The notes: generated by a model from the sequence alone, not told the origin. 41,888 bases of DNA from Nephromyces sp. MM_2019 (GCA_015657535.1 JADHZB010002051.1:10753-52640); one strand, 5' to 3'; counted from the first letter of the stretch, positions 23,427-34,585 are shown. Numbers and translations are program-made.

Positions 23427-25814
23427 TTAATCAGCTTTAATCCTCCATTGCATTCCATCAAGGGAAGATTTACTCATTCGAAAAGTAAGGGACACTCGAG
23501 AAGGATGCAAGATATTATTAGCCTTTATTTCGTGAGTATAGTCATATCTGGCCTGCCGAGTGACAACGCTGACACACCTTCTAGGAAGAAATATTGCGTA
23601 TTCATTCTTGAGCTCTTTATTAGCGAAAGCAGAAGGCAACACAAGGTCAGAGGAATCGGGCCTTTTTTTGATACTAAGGGCTTTTGTTGAGTTTTTCCCC
23701 CCCTTGAACAATGTCAAAGTAGTTTGAGAATACTCCTTTTTTGAAGAAGCCTTTGCTTGCTTAACAGCTGCCGCTGGCTGTTTCGATGAAGCCTCCTTCA
23801 CTTTTTTATATGTCATAACACAATCACCTTGTAAAGAAATGGTAACCAAAATCTCTCCAGAAAAAAAACGATCATCAAAATGAGGGTTCAAGTGATGCCC
23901 AAGGTGTTTTTTGTAGACAAGAGCATTGCATTCGTTAGGCTTCCAGTTCTCTAGCAGATAGAATATGTGGGAATCTACCGGAAAATTGGTGCGGTAATTG
24001 CTGCCCCTTTTATTTTCATTCTCATCGCCACTATAAAGGCTGTTAAGCATTGCAGATGAAGCTGAAAGATCTTTTAAAACGTATTTATCACCCAAAGGAA
24101 CTTCATGTGGCTCCATAGAATGTTTCCGTAATAGCTCAGAGAGCTTCCTGACCTTTGCTATAATAAAATCAAAGGCATCCGGCATTATAAATTCTTGCAA
24201 GTTCCCCTTCGATTGTGGTGAGGCATCTTTACTCACATCAGAGGCATGCATATTGATATTTAAGACCGGGTTCCTAATGCATTTCATCCTTCTATCCGTG
24301 ATAACTCCCCATGTCTTCGCTAAAGCATGCCCAGTAAAATGAGTTGTGTAGAGATTATGTGATAAAACTGGGAGTTGAAAAGACTTTGACAAAGAGTTAC
24401 CGTAACCTTTACCCTCACTCCGACGCAGTTTTGGGCTGCTAAGCATGTCCTTACGAGCTGTCGTCGCACTGTCTGATAATGACTCTCGGTTGAAATCAGA
24501 ACAAAAACTTTTATCAGAAATAATAACGGGAAAAATTACCTTTTTCAGACAAATATCACATTCATCATGAGGTCTTACGGATCTGGAAGAGGCAGTACAC
24601 GTTAAATTTATAGTGTAACCTGCAGGAGCATGCTGGTTTGCTTCAACACGATATGTTTTACTGCTACCATTTAGGTAAAACTCTCCAGGACCAAATATGA
24701 AATCTAGTAGTTTTTCCTCTTCATCCTGATTGAGAAAGTCATGGAAGGTGTATAATCCAGGAGGAGAATCTTCGTTGACAAGTTTAGGAGTATTCCCTAT
24801 GCTTTTGCAGTCCTCCTGTTGACTCTTAACAGTAGCAAGCTCAGTTGCATTAGTGATGTACTGGGAGTTGCCATCAGGACAATCAGTTGAATCGAATGGA
24901 GCAGACTCCACAGCAGAATTTTCGTGGGAAGAAAGAAGCCTATCGTGACAGGAGTCCTTCGAAGAGTCCCTGGAATTACTTCTTCTAGAATCTAGGAAGG
25001 ATAGAGCAAAAGATTTTTTGAATAAGTTAGATTTACTGAAGATTTCAGAACAGTACTACGCTCCTTACCGTAAGAAGACGCTTGAATATTCTGAAGCTTA
25101 TACTCGCCTTCTTGAGATTCTATGAAATATTCGGCTGCGGCGCCCACAGTTTTCTCCTGAAGTGAAATCGGCCAATCCAATATTGCCTAGCAACATTTAA
25201 GAAAGAAGGAAGTGAGATTCTATAAGAGCCACCCCCAATTCTTAAAGATGACTCGTGCATCTAACTGAACTTGTAAGCACCAGAATATGGCTAGTCCTCA
25301 ATGGACCTGACATCCAATATATATACGGAATAAAAATTCATTGCACGAAGAGCATAAAAAATATAACCTCTTTATATGTTGTGGATTGTAGATCGTCATT
25401 GAACGAATGTTCCAATTTTTCGGGAGCCACAGAAGTAGCCAGATCCGAAGCCTCAGCAGAACTAATGCTTGTGCTTTTATGGGTGGTACCGTCGGCATCT
25501 TGAGTAGGCGGAACATATGATAATATGACTGCGTCATCATCCTCGCTACTATCGAGTACGTGTACTTGGCAGGACGCTGCATCGTTCGTACTCTTTGGCC
25601 ATTTTCGGGGTTTTTTATAGAAATTCTCTCTACCAGAAGGTCTCTTTTGACTGGGTTGACCAAAGGCTGCAGCACAACTACTATCAAGATGAAGATTTAT
25701 TCCGCTAAAATTTATGTTTACTCCGCAAACTGGGCAGGTAACAACTTCATCAATCGATGTGCTGTTAATTTTGGCTGTATGGACGCCGGGCTCATCACGC
25801 TTTGCTACAGACAT
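23427..25814 (-). CDS. UBZ4 zinc finger joined to an ALKBH4-like 2OG/Fe(II) dioxygenase, 709 aa, 3 exons
   Basis: AlkB-family enzymes demethylate nucleic acids or proteins using 2-oxoglutarate and Fe(II). Exons (minus): 25814-25368, 25186-25069, 24991-23427, joined in phases 0 and 1; introns are 181 and 77 nt. Residues 27-47 (CPVCG...INLHLDSSC) form a Rad18-type UBZ4 ubiquitin-binding finger, with one extra residue between the last His and Cys. The AlkB start PGLYTFHDFLNQDEEEKLL is near residue 260. Catalytic His559 and Asp561 (NPHFDD), distal His675 (YDYTHEI), and Arg687 and Arg693 (RVSLTFR) are all present. PHFDDxxxxGEILVTISL and FLPRRCVSVVTRQARYDYTH resemble ALKBH4 more than ALKBH2/3/8. 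A long linker separates the AlkB start from the catalytic core. QTTLTLF (611-617) resembles a PCNA-binding box. Substrate is not predictable. Confidence 0.9.
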
Positions 25815-25918
25815 TTTTGCCTGTTTTAAAGAACCTCTTTATCGAATTGTGCTTAAACTTAGTAGAAAGTTTGGAAGAAATCTAACTTTATCACTTCAAC
25901 TAAGGATGTTTACTTACC
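25815..25918. promoter_or_regulatory. Short divergent promoter between the AlkB gene and a plus-strand gene
   Basis: Only 104 bp separate the start codons of two divergently read gene models (25814 minus and 25919 plus). The segment is AT-rich with a pyrimidine-rich stretch. No TATA-like element stands out. It must contain both 5' untranslated regions, or one of the starts is misplaced. Confidence 0.4.
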
Positions 25919-26457
25919 ATGCCTATTGCTGATACGGCCTATGCTCAGCACACGAAGAGGCATGACCAGTCGATACTGGAACCCCTTCGTTTCCATCTAA
26001 TTAAAGAATTGTGTATATTTCAAGCAGGAGAATTGGGACAATCATAACTTAAGCAAAACGGAAAGTAGAATCTATAAATCCAGCAGTGCAAGCTGGTGCC
26101 GAGTATCTTGCAGGAAAATTAAGCATAGAACGACAGTTGGGACAAGCTAGTCAATACTCAAGCCATTCACGGTGGCGTAATCAAAAAAAGGTGAAGCAAA
26201 AAAAAGATAAGGCTCATCATTTTTAGGCAGCTCAACTACTGTAAGTCATCGAAGGAAGTTCTAGCAGAAGCAGAAAAATCGTTTTTAGTGATACGTAAAA
26301 GCTTGATTTGTTTGTGTGGCGAGTTGCTTATGGGTAGCCGTGAACGGAGAAACGGTGCATTAGAGCATGGCCAGGTAGGAAAAAATCCAACCGTGTAGTT
26401 TAAAAGCCACGCAGCCATGAAAACTGACGTGCCAGGTAGCTGCAGGACAGAGATTAA
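25919..26457 (+). CDS. Unrecognised basic protein, about 100 aa, 7 small exons
   Basis: Exons 25919-26010, 26054-26064, 26084-26190, 26227-26240, 26265-26294, 26338-26374 and 26446-26457 agree in phase throughout. The protein starts MPIADTAYAQHTKRHDQSIL, continues LRFHLIKE, VQAGAEYLAGKLSIERQLGQ, SSHSRWRNQKK and RERRNGALEHGQ, and ends DRD. It is rich in Arg/Lys, so a nucleic-acid or ribosomal role is conceivable but not recognised. The 11-nt second exon is the weakest element. Introns of 19-71 nt are used; exon 4 ends at a consensus GTAAGT. Confidence 0.5.
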
Positions 26458-26881
26458 ACTGTAGATGCACCAATGCTTGCCTTTTGCTCTTGTCATCTGT
26501 TGTGTTATTCCAATGAGTATTTGTGCCACTTTCACTGCAGAACTATTGACTCGAGTACACTTAAACTAAGGTAAAGCCAAAAAATTATTGCATACGCGAA
26601 TTCTGTACTCTTCTTGCCGGGACTTATTTCCATAGAAATACTTTGAGCAGGAACAAGGCATTGCATCATGTACCATGAATCAGAGAAGCCCCACCGTACC
26701 AACTAGATATCAAATAGTAATAGTGCTCAGCAGTAAATAGTATACTTGCCAGTCTGCCCTCAATATTCCACTGCCTGATACACTACTAAATGGAGAGGTA
26801 CGATATGGCTATCCAACTGAAATTCAAGCTCGAACTTCGGCTCTAATTGCATAGGCAGGTTGACGCGTTATTCCGGGTTAG

Positions 26882-27096
26882 ATGCTAACCCAGAAGAAGT
26901 AGCGAGGTAGTTCTAAACAAACAGAATGCAAAATTACTTGCTAAGACAATTTTACCACCAAGTCATAGAGGAATATGAAGCTAAGTTCTCGATATTGAGC
27001 GCTGAATTGAGCCTAGTGCTCCAATGCTGACCTTTGCAAATTATTTTTGCCCAGATGAAATTCTTAGCGGATGTAAAAGCTTTAGCGGAATATTAA
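26882..27096 (+). CDS. Unrecognised coiled-coil protein, 3' exons, with an 18-nt intron
   Basis: Exons 26882-26906, 26925-27015 and 27055-27096 encode ANPEEVAR, MQNYLLRQFYHQVIEEYEAK, FSILSAELSL and MKFLADVKALAEY, then a stop. The heptad-like run of Glu/Leu/Lys suggests a helical, coiled-coil protein. The first junction needs removal of GTAGTTCTAAACAAACAG (26907-26924), because an in-frame TAG would otherwise end the protein. The last acceptor TTATTTTTGCCCAG is strong. Upstream exons must exist (the first listed exon opens in phase 1) but were not found. Function unknown. Confidence 0.5.
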
Positions 27097-27124
27097 AGCT
27101 TATTTATTTAAAGCAGAAATAAAA

Positions 27125-27464
27125 ATGTCCCTTAAAATAGCTAATTCTGAAAATATAGTGATATTAAATGAAAAACACGCATTTGTAGCTACAAATTTCC
27201 GCCCAGGGGCCTACTAAAAAAGGCATTACCTGCCCGCTTAAACCGTTGCACAGCATAACAATAGTAGGATTAAGCAGTTAGCGCAGTAGCGCACAAGTCA
27301 GCAACTCGGTCTTATTAATTGTTTCTGCAGTGACCCGATTTTATCCAACTGGTATGTACAAACAATGTGGAGTGCCATATTTCGTGGCAGCCGGCCAGCA
27401 ATTACCAGCGACGGTTCACTTGCCACTTGAAGCAGCCAGCGGCATAATAAATCACCCTAAATAG
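27125..27464 (+). CDS. Unrecognised small protein, 74 aa, 4 exons
   Basis: Exons 27125-27184, 27207-27276, 27331-27351 and 27391-27464 join in phases 0, 1, 1. The protein begins MSLKIANSENIVILNEKHAF, continues GPTKKGITCPLKPLHSITIV, then MTRFYP and GQQLPATVHLPLEAASGIIN. It starts 28 bp after the stop of the previous plus-strand gene. The first intron is 22 nt (GTAGCT...CCCAG). No family recognised. Confidence 0.52.
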
Positions 27465-27510
27465 ACACTGTTTTAACCATTCTGTAATTTAAATAAAATA
27501 GTATAGCAGA

Positions 27511-27758
27511 ATGGACAACATGATAGGCTTTTTAGCCGAAACAGGCGGCATCTGGCGTTAAAAGGCACAGAATATGATCATATCTACACTTCAACATTAA
27601 GGATCATTTTTAATAGTTTGGCATGGTACACATCAAAGTTCACACATTCTGGCTCCTAAAGATATCATAAACTTGAAAACAAAGTTAATGTGTTTCATAT
27701 TTTTGTTATTAGCACGTCGTGCGGCATTGGCAGAAGGAAAAAAATCGTGAGAGAAGAT
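27511..27758 (+). CDS. Candidate 5' exons of another small plus-strand gene
   Basis: Coding-like exons 27511-27556 (MDNMIGFLAETGGIW), 27571-27625 (YDHIYTSTLRIIFNSLA) and 27713-27758 (TSCGIGRRKKIVRED, ending at GTAAGA) join in phase. This requires that the 14 nt GTTAAAAGGCACAG be removed after the first exon, which is shorter than any intron I know, so the first junction may be wrong. Continuation beyond 27758 is not resolved. Confidence 0.35.
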
Positions 27759-29432
27759 GTAAGACTACAAATTCGTGTCATGAATAAAATCAATATTCCT
27801 GGAAGAATCTTACTCAAGTTAAAATTTTAGTGCTAAAAGTGTAGGTAAGAGCTGTGTAGATGAAGTAGCTTTGTTACCAATACACGAAAAATTATCAGGA
27901 CCTGCTAAGCGTAAAAATTGAACCACCCTCTTTGGAGCATATCTCTAACAGATTTGCAATGCACATACTTTCAACACAGCGCTTGCCACTTGGACCCCAT
28001 ATGATAACAATTGGTTTGCTGATAGTGCACGTCCATCCTAGCTAATTGCTCACACGATATAAAAAAAGACTGGAATTTAGAAACCAATTTTCTACTACAA
28101 TTATCATTTATATCCCAGATATTATATGCAGTATCCAGCATATATAACTAAATATGCCCAGAAAACGCTTCAGATATGTATTTTGAGCTTTCCTATTGAT
28201 ATAGGTAATATAAATAAATCTTCGATGTACGATATCATCAACGTTTCAATATTAGCTCATTTGTTTAGCGAATCATTTTATGGAGTTCCAAGGCTTATAT
28301 CATGGGCTTGCTTAAGTGAACACTATATTTGTTGACAATGTATCAGCTATAAAGAAAAGCTCTCAAAACAGTGAGCTTGGAGAAGCATTCCCATCTAGAT
28401 TTAATAGAATTATTCGAATACACATCTGATTATGCCTGGTTTTTATTCGTGCTAATAAAACTTAATTATTGATGGCAAATTTTACAATGAAGAAAGCAGT
28501 CAGCAGGAGTAAGAAAAGCAAACCTCAAAACAGTAATCGCTCAGTGTGCAAGAAAAAATTTGATAAAATAGCAGCATTTCAAGTAGTTGGCAATACCTTC
28601 AAACTTTTTACAAGCCTGGGCTTATAATTCACATGATGGGCAGTTTAATACATTGATATTCAGCTTTAAAATCAATTCTAACGGCACCAGTACTTAGAAA
28701 ACGAGCGATGCCACGATAAATTAGAAAAAAATTCCTTGAAGCCTACTAAAAGTTAGCCGAAGAAGTTAAGAATTATACTTTGAAAGATAAAAATTCAGGA
28801 GGAATTCCCGTAGCTCACTGAATTCCAGATACTTGGTAAAAACTATTTAGAAGGCTCTTCAAATGGGCGTTAAAAATTGCATAAAATATATATACCATTG
28901 AAAAGTATGAAAAGCTCCCATGAGTTATTCAAAAGCGTAAAACTTTAAATTTATATTATAGCATGCTTAGAAATGGCCCGCTACTCCTCAAGGCTAGCTA
29001 ACTCCGATGAACTTCCAGGGTGTAAAACCCTAAAATAAAGAAAAATTCAATCAATGCATTTTTTTATAAATTCACCAGCATTAATAGGCGCTTCCTCATA
29101 AAAAAACTATGAATACTAAGTACTGAGGCGCAACATCAAAAAAAATATACAATCAGCTGAACGCAATCATATAGTAGATTGAAAAAAACGAATTTCATTC
29201 AAAAATGGCATTAAGCTCCTAAATAAAAGCTTATTGCACACAGCTGAAAATATCTCAAACAAAAATTCCGTTTAAAATAAGCAAAAGATCCCCCTTACCT
29301 ACAAAAAAAAGTTAATTCTAACGCTAACTAAAACCCTTCATAAAACATTTTAATTCTATATGTTGCCGTTCAAATCTCATTAGCTTCGCACTATTGTAGC
29401 TGCCAGCCACCAAAAAACAAAGCCTGCTACTA
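27759..29432. other. AT-rich stretch, no gene fixed
   Basis: Contains the unresolved 3' part of the gene starting at 27511. An open plus-strand stretch at 28126-28335 could be an exon (MYDIINVSILAHLFSESFYG). The rest shows stops in all frames and only isolated AT-rich runs. Confidence 0.35.
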
Positions 29433-30004
29433 TTATTCACTATGCAAATACTCAAGGTAGCCTCGCTTAATTATTTCGTTAACACTGTAACCAAATGAAA
29501 TACAGCAAAACCGTAAAATTTTTCAGAAAAACACTCACTCGAGCTTTGAGCGGTATGTGGCAAACAAAGAATCCAGGTGGACTTCCTCCTCTTTGAACTG
29601 CGTAAAAAAAAATTCCTATGGACATATGCGTATACACAACGTAAAAAAGTTTTTTTCTGACAAAAAAAAGTCATACGCACAAATAAATAATAAAAAATCC
29701 TATTGGTATGCAAATTAAAATAAAAATAGTAACATCAAATGGTTTTTTTGCTATTCTTCATAGGCAAGAAAAAACGACATTTTTCAAAAAACCACGGAAT
29801 TAAGCTCACCAATGAGATATTTTCTCGCAATTTTACGTTTCTTTTTTTTGATGCTTCAACGAGCTGCTTGATTTCCTGCAAATGATTCACAAATCCTAGC
29901 TGGGATTCAAAGTCTTCAACCGTACATCCATCTATTGAACTGTACAACAAAAAAAACTGGTGGAATACTTTGGCACAGTCTTTAAGGAGGTCAAAGTATC
30001 CCAT
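29433..30004 (-). CDS. Unrecognised helical protein, 101 aa, 3 exons
   Basis: Exons (minus): 30004-29810, 29597-29539, 29484-29433, joined in phases 0 and 2, with donors GTGAGC and GTGAGT and acceptors TACGCAG and TTGGTTACAG, all strong. The protein starts MGYFDLLKDCAKVFHQFFLL and ends VNEIIKRGYLEYLHSE. Residues 30-85 are a charged helical segment with coiled-coil character (LQEIKQLVEASKKRNVKLRE, then FKEEEVHLDSLFATYRSKL). I cannot assign a family; a small subunit of a larger complex is a reasonable guess only. Confidence 0.72.
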
Positions 30005-31327
30005 AGTTTTAATGAATCACGCACTTACGATCTAAGCAATTGTGAGGCTATATGCAGATTGCCTCCATCAAGTTTTACAGTTGATTTTGAGATGATAAAG
30101 TACCGAAAATTACACACTTCTTGAGCAAAAAGGAAAGGTAGTTATTACTTCTATAGAAGATATATCTTGGTTATAAATGTCTAGTGTATTTTCAGTCTTC
30201 TAATGCTATTTTTAATGCATTTCTTATTATATTAGCTACGCCATATTGTTTTAAAAGAAAATAAAAGAAAAATGCAAAGAGGAGCAAAAGGTTGCACGTA
30301 AATTGGAAAATTATTCTTAAAAGATGAGAGGAAAAATTTTTAGGCTAGTTGCATATATAAATAGGTTTCATATAAGCTCGTTAAAATTAATTACTATATA
30401 TACGCCCAATAAATTTCAGAAAAGATAAACCGCAGCTCCTCAACTTTCAGTACACGAGCAAAATAAAACGAAAGTTCCCCTACTAAAGCTACAAGAATAG
30501 TGCGCCTTTACAATCTTACAGGCAACGAATAACTCAAGCAATGTTACCACGCTCTTCACATAATTTTTACTAGCCCATATGAACGGCAAATTTTTTCAAA
30601 AAAAGGCAAAACGATAAAATATAGGCAAACTTAAACGCCATAGTACCTATGAAGGCAAGACTGCTAGGACTGAATTTCTACCGAGAGGGCATAAAGAAGT
30701 GCATTTTACATACACTATTTTTCTAGGCGATAAGGATCAAATAGCAAGTAAGCAATACGATCCCATTAAAATTTCAGACACCACAATATAGCAGCGAACC
30801 CACGTGTCACGTTCTAATATGAAACCGCAAGAAACAAAAACAACCTTTTTTAGCTGGAAAATTGAAAATAGTTGCGGTATGAAGTAGAAAATCGCGGTAA
30901 ACTCAGGGAAAATATTTCAAAATTTAAGCTTTGCCCTTTTTAATGGCTATTCTCCTTAATTCTGGCATAATGTGATTAAGAGAATGAAACTGCAGTACGG
31001 CTGGGTATATCAAAAGGGAGAAAGTTTAAATAATGTGCTTTTAGAATAAAACAGCAGGATAACAACCAATAATCGATCAAGCTTGGCAATAAATCCAAAG
31101 GTGTGATCTTTTAAAGGAGGCATTAGGGAAGATGAAAAACTATACAAAAGCAAAATGTTTCCTTCCTCCTACAAAATGCATGAGAGAAATTCTCGGTATT
31201 AAAAAAAAGCGAGAAAAAAAAGAAACTAGTTGGATGCCTACAAATTTTGAAAAGTTATTGTAGCAGTACTGCCTTTTATAGGTATTCTAATCTGAACGAG
31301 GCGTACTATAGAATAAGATACGTTCAC
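30005..31327. other. AT-rich stretch, no gene fixed
   Basis: About 1.3 kb with many stops in all frames. It probably contains the 3' end of the minus-strand gene whose exons lie at 31328-31773 and the promoter of the 101-aa gene. No exon was supported. Confidence 0.35.
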
Positions 31328-31773
31328 GTAGAGCTTAGATGGTTCGGCTGGGCTGAGTATGCAGCAAGTTGCTTGAAAAAAGTAACCCATGGCGGCAAAC
31401 TCAAAGAACCCCTAAGAATTAAATTCACTTCATTATTTTTGTTTTTATTTCCATCGGCTCACGTAGTTTTTCCCGTCCCAGGAGTCCCGCTATCTGCCTT
31501 CAATTCAATAAAAGCGCTACAAAGGGTGGAAAATACGCTTTTAAGACGCTCGTTCAGTGATAGCTCCACCGTAACTTCATTCAAAGTATTCTGAAAATGA
31601 CAGTGCAGAGGAATGCTCCGTCACAATGACCCTTAGTGTACGAGGAAGCATTCCTATGCCATGAGTAACAATGCAATTAATCAGATGGATATAAGTGCCT
31701 TGAAAACAGCTTCGTAATAGTCAGTAATCCAACGACCCGAAAAAGGGACAAAGGGTAAGCCATTTCTTATGCT
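31328..31773 (-). CDS. Unrecognised spliced gene with a P-loop-like GTPGTGKT motif (internal exons)
   Basis: Three minus exons fit in phase: 31773-31708 (SIRNGLPFVPFSGRWITDYY), 31590-31463 (LNEVTVELSLNERLKSVF, then ELKADSGTPGTGKT) and 31411-31328 (SLSLPPWVTFFKQLAAYSAQ). The second acceptor (GTCATTTTCAG) and the AC/GTGAGC and AC/GTGAAC donors are good. GTPGTGKT matches the Walker A form of AAA+ or FAP7-type ATPases, but the flanking sequence does not look like either, and no Walker B was found. The first exon could instead run to a stop and belong to another gene. Both ends are unresolved. Confidence 0.45.
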
Positions 31774-32008
31774 CTAACAATAAGGAAATTTAAACCACAT
31801 GCAGTCGTACATTCTAAAAAGAATCACAAGCATTGGGGGGTGACGAACCAAAAAGATTCAAAAAGATATGGGGAACTAAAGAGGCCTAATTATTTTTCTT
31901 CGCTATTTGTACTTCTATTCACCGCAAGGAACATGTCTGAGAACCCCTAAAGCTCCCATACACAATATATCAAGCATTCATACGCCAAAACGTGCTTAAG
32001 ATCACAGG

Positions 32009-32823
32009 CTATTTAGCAAGAAATTTTCTAGCTACAGCAGGCTCCTCAATATGTCGTTCCTGCATCCTACAGGTATAAACGTCAGCACGGTGGCTGTAAA
32101 ATTCCACTTTCTTACTTTTACTGCAGCTCCGTAAAAAACTGTTCCATACAAGAAGGAACAGGGGGCAAATGACTACTGAAATTAAATTCCGCAGGCTTAA
32201 CAAATATTGGCTCTCTCGCATGTGATATCGGCAAACAATGCCCATTCATTTTTCCAAAAAAAATACATGACGGTGCGGAAATAGGACTCGGTGCACTAAC
32301 AAATCTAATGAAGTTACCATCAAATCTTCCTTCATTGTTAAAATATGAGGATACCATACACTGGAACCATCACCCTCTTCCTCCAGCATCAATTGAAAGA
32401 TTCCCTTGTCATCCCATCCATCAGGATATCCTGCTTTATCTAGATAAGGTTGGATGCTCTCCTCAACGAGAGGTGACTGTGCAGCTACTTTCGCTGCATC
32501 ACGACAAAACATGCTCTTCCAAGAGCGTTCAAGACTCATGGTGTCTATCGTATACTTGACGCGCAAAAACCGTGCCCACAATATCACTTTCGAGCGACTG
32601 CACAATTGAGTAAATGGGTGAAGTAATTGATATATGATGGAGACTCAGATAGGCAAAGACTTCTGCCAGGGGCTAGACAAGAATACCTACAAGAGGAACC
32701 CTTTGTATCCCCGAAGAGTTCAAATTGAAGACATGTAGATCTCTGTGCTATCGCCAGGTGATATCGCATACAAAAATAAACTATATCAGGAATTTTCGGC
32801 GCAAAGGGGCTAGGTGATGACAT
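32009..32823 (-). CDS. Unrecognised protein, several exons
   Basis: Exon 1 is 32823-32687 (MSSPSPFAPKIPDIVYFCMR..., AG/GTATTC donor). Exon 2 starts at 32597 in phase (CSRSKVILWARFL, later SPLVEESIQPYLDKAGYPDG and KGIFQLMLEEEGDG). Downstream, one frame gives FDGNFIRFVSAPSPISAP, HLPPVPSCMEQFFTEL and finally HRADVYTCRMQERHIEEP...FLAK with a stop at 32009, using introns of roughly 28-48 nt. Exon 2 could instead read on to a stop at 32246. Exon 1 and the body of exon 2 are the secure part. No family is recognised. Confidence 0.5.
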
Positions 32824-32959
32824 TGAAAAGGAGTGAAGCTGAAATGATAGTCGCAGAATCAACGCTTGTTTACCCGTGGCGTTCCCGCGTTTTCCTGTAT
32901 AGTAGCGCGAAGCTATAAGATGTCTGAACTTGTTTCAGTAAGCAAGGTAGCCTCAACAT

Positions 32960-33184
32960 ATGGGTGCCCCTGAAATTTTTGTTTTCAAAAGGAAAAGTGA
33001 ATCTATTGTAGGTAAGCAAGCGGCGTTGCTAAACAGCCAGGGAGGCAGCTATTCTACATTACAGACATTAGTCAACTCCTGCTTCGCTAAAAAAGTTCAT
33101 TATATTAATCCGCTGCTAACATTGTCTAAGGAACTAGATTCACACTTCATTGGCTCGCTTCGAGTGTCTTCCATGCTGATCTAA
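32960..33184 (+). CDS. Possible small open reading frame, 74 aa
   Basis: An ATG-initiated frame (MGAPEIFVFKRKSESIVGKQ...SLRVSSMLI) starts 137 bp from the divergent minus-strand start at 32823. Its composition is protein-like, and a GTAAGC donor lies inside it, so it could be the first exon of a spliced gene. No supporting downstream exon was found. Confidence 0.28.
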   Translation: MGAPEIFVFKRKSESIVGKQAALLNSQGGSYSTLQTLVNSCFAKKVHYINPLLTLSKELDSHFIGSLRVSSMLI

Positions 33185-34585
33185 CTTTGGTGGATCATTG
33201 CTAATTGCTCTTGTCAACGCCATAGATGTACATCTTGTAAAAAGCACTTGCTCTAACTCTATGAACGCAGAAAATTGGGAGTTCAGCTATTGCTGTCATT
33301 GGCTAGGTATAACGTAAAACAATCATTAGGATTCATCGTAAGGCATATCCAGCTATATCGCGCCAAAGTTCAAAATTCATGAAAATTGGTTGAGGAGCTT
33401 TGTTCATCTCAATCCTTATAATTGCTAGAATTAATGTAGATTCCAGATGCCTGAGAAAATTACTAGGTGCCCATGACAATGCAGAATGTATAAGAACTCT
33501 TATCACTGGTGCAAGTGTGCTCCTATGCAGCGATCACACAGCGTAACTGCTTAAGCACAAGTACATAGACGTCATGCGTCATTTTTCTTAGGCGAAAGTC
33601 CAGATGCATATGAGCGATTTGTGGTAGAACAAAAAGTGCCAGTTACCTATTGGATATATCACTAAAAAATGGGGTAAAAAGCTACGCAAAACCTGTCGTA
33701 CTTGTGCTACTAAGTTACTAAATCTTCTAATGTTATATCTCCATGAGGGTATGCCTAGCCACATCTATCATTAACCAGCTTTTCCGAAGGAAATAAAATA
33801 AATTTCATTACTATGCAATTAGTAGAGTCTTTCATGCAAAGAGTTCTACCCCTTCGCTAATTCAGATAATAGTACTTTCTTGCTTTCCTCAAATATTTAA
33901 AAGAATATGTGTATTCAATTAGATTCTTTCCTGACCAGCACAAGGCAAAATAGCATTTCGAAACAGCCTATTCGTTGTGGGCCCAACTGGAAAATTTCCC
34001 ATCTTTCCACGCAGGCTATTATAAGTGTTACTTCAGGATATATTACACACTAAAAAAAATATTAAGGAAGATTGCGGATAATTATGGATTCACTATAAGC
34101 AGAGCACCTTAAATTTTGTGGTTTATACCTGCGGTAATGCTCGTATTCCTTTCTGTTACATATGCATAACTATAGAAGAAAGGGCTATTGGAAAAGATTT
34201 TCTTCTGCTAGAAGTGAGGTCTGGAATAGTATCTTGTTCTCAATTTTCTTGAATCCCCAGCGCCCTTTTTTGGACAGTATCATTTGAATATCAAGCAAAA
34301 AGCAGGGCGAACTTAAGTTTTAAACTATGATGGCATAGAAGCACCCGGTATAGAGATGTCTCCTATCATGTACGTACAATCCACAGTTTACCCCCTGGCT
34401 CAGCTTACCTACAACTTAAATAATAAAATGTTTAACAATTCTTAAAAAACTTTGTAAATTGCAAAATACATACTGCTATCCTTCTAATGAGTGTATGGTT
34501 ACTCTATGGGCTGCAGAAAACACAAGCTAGCTTGATAACTCCAGTAGGCGTATCATTATACTTTGAGATGACAGGAGCACCTTGC
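33185..34585. other. No gene recognised
   Basis: About 1.4 kb of mixed AT-rich sequence with frequent stops in all frames. The part nearest 34585 should carry the promoter of the 12-exon gene. Confidence 0.4.

Noticed and set aside
26236..26535. Minus-strand 99-codon open frame with two hydrophobic stretches
   Set aside because: The plus strand carries exons with consensus GTAAGT/AG sites and in-phase joins in the same interval, so this frame is their antisense shadow.
31247..31594. Plus-strand 115-codon frame
   Set aside because: Its sequence includes VVFPVPGVP, the typical antisense of a GTPGTGKT motif, and the minus strand has spliced coding exons there.
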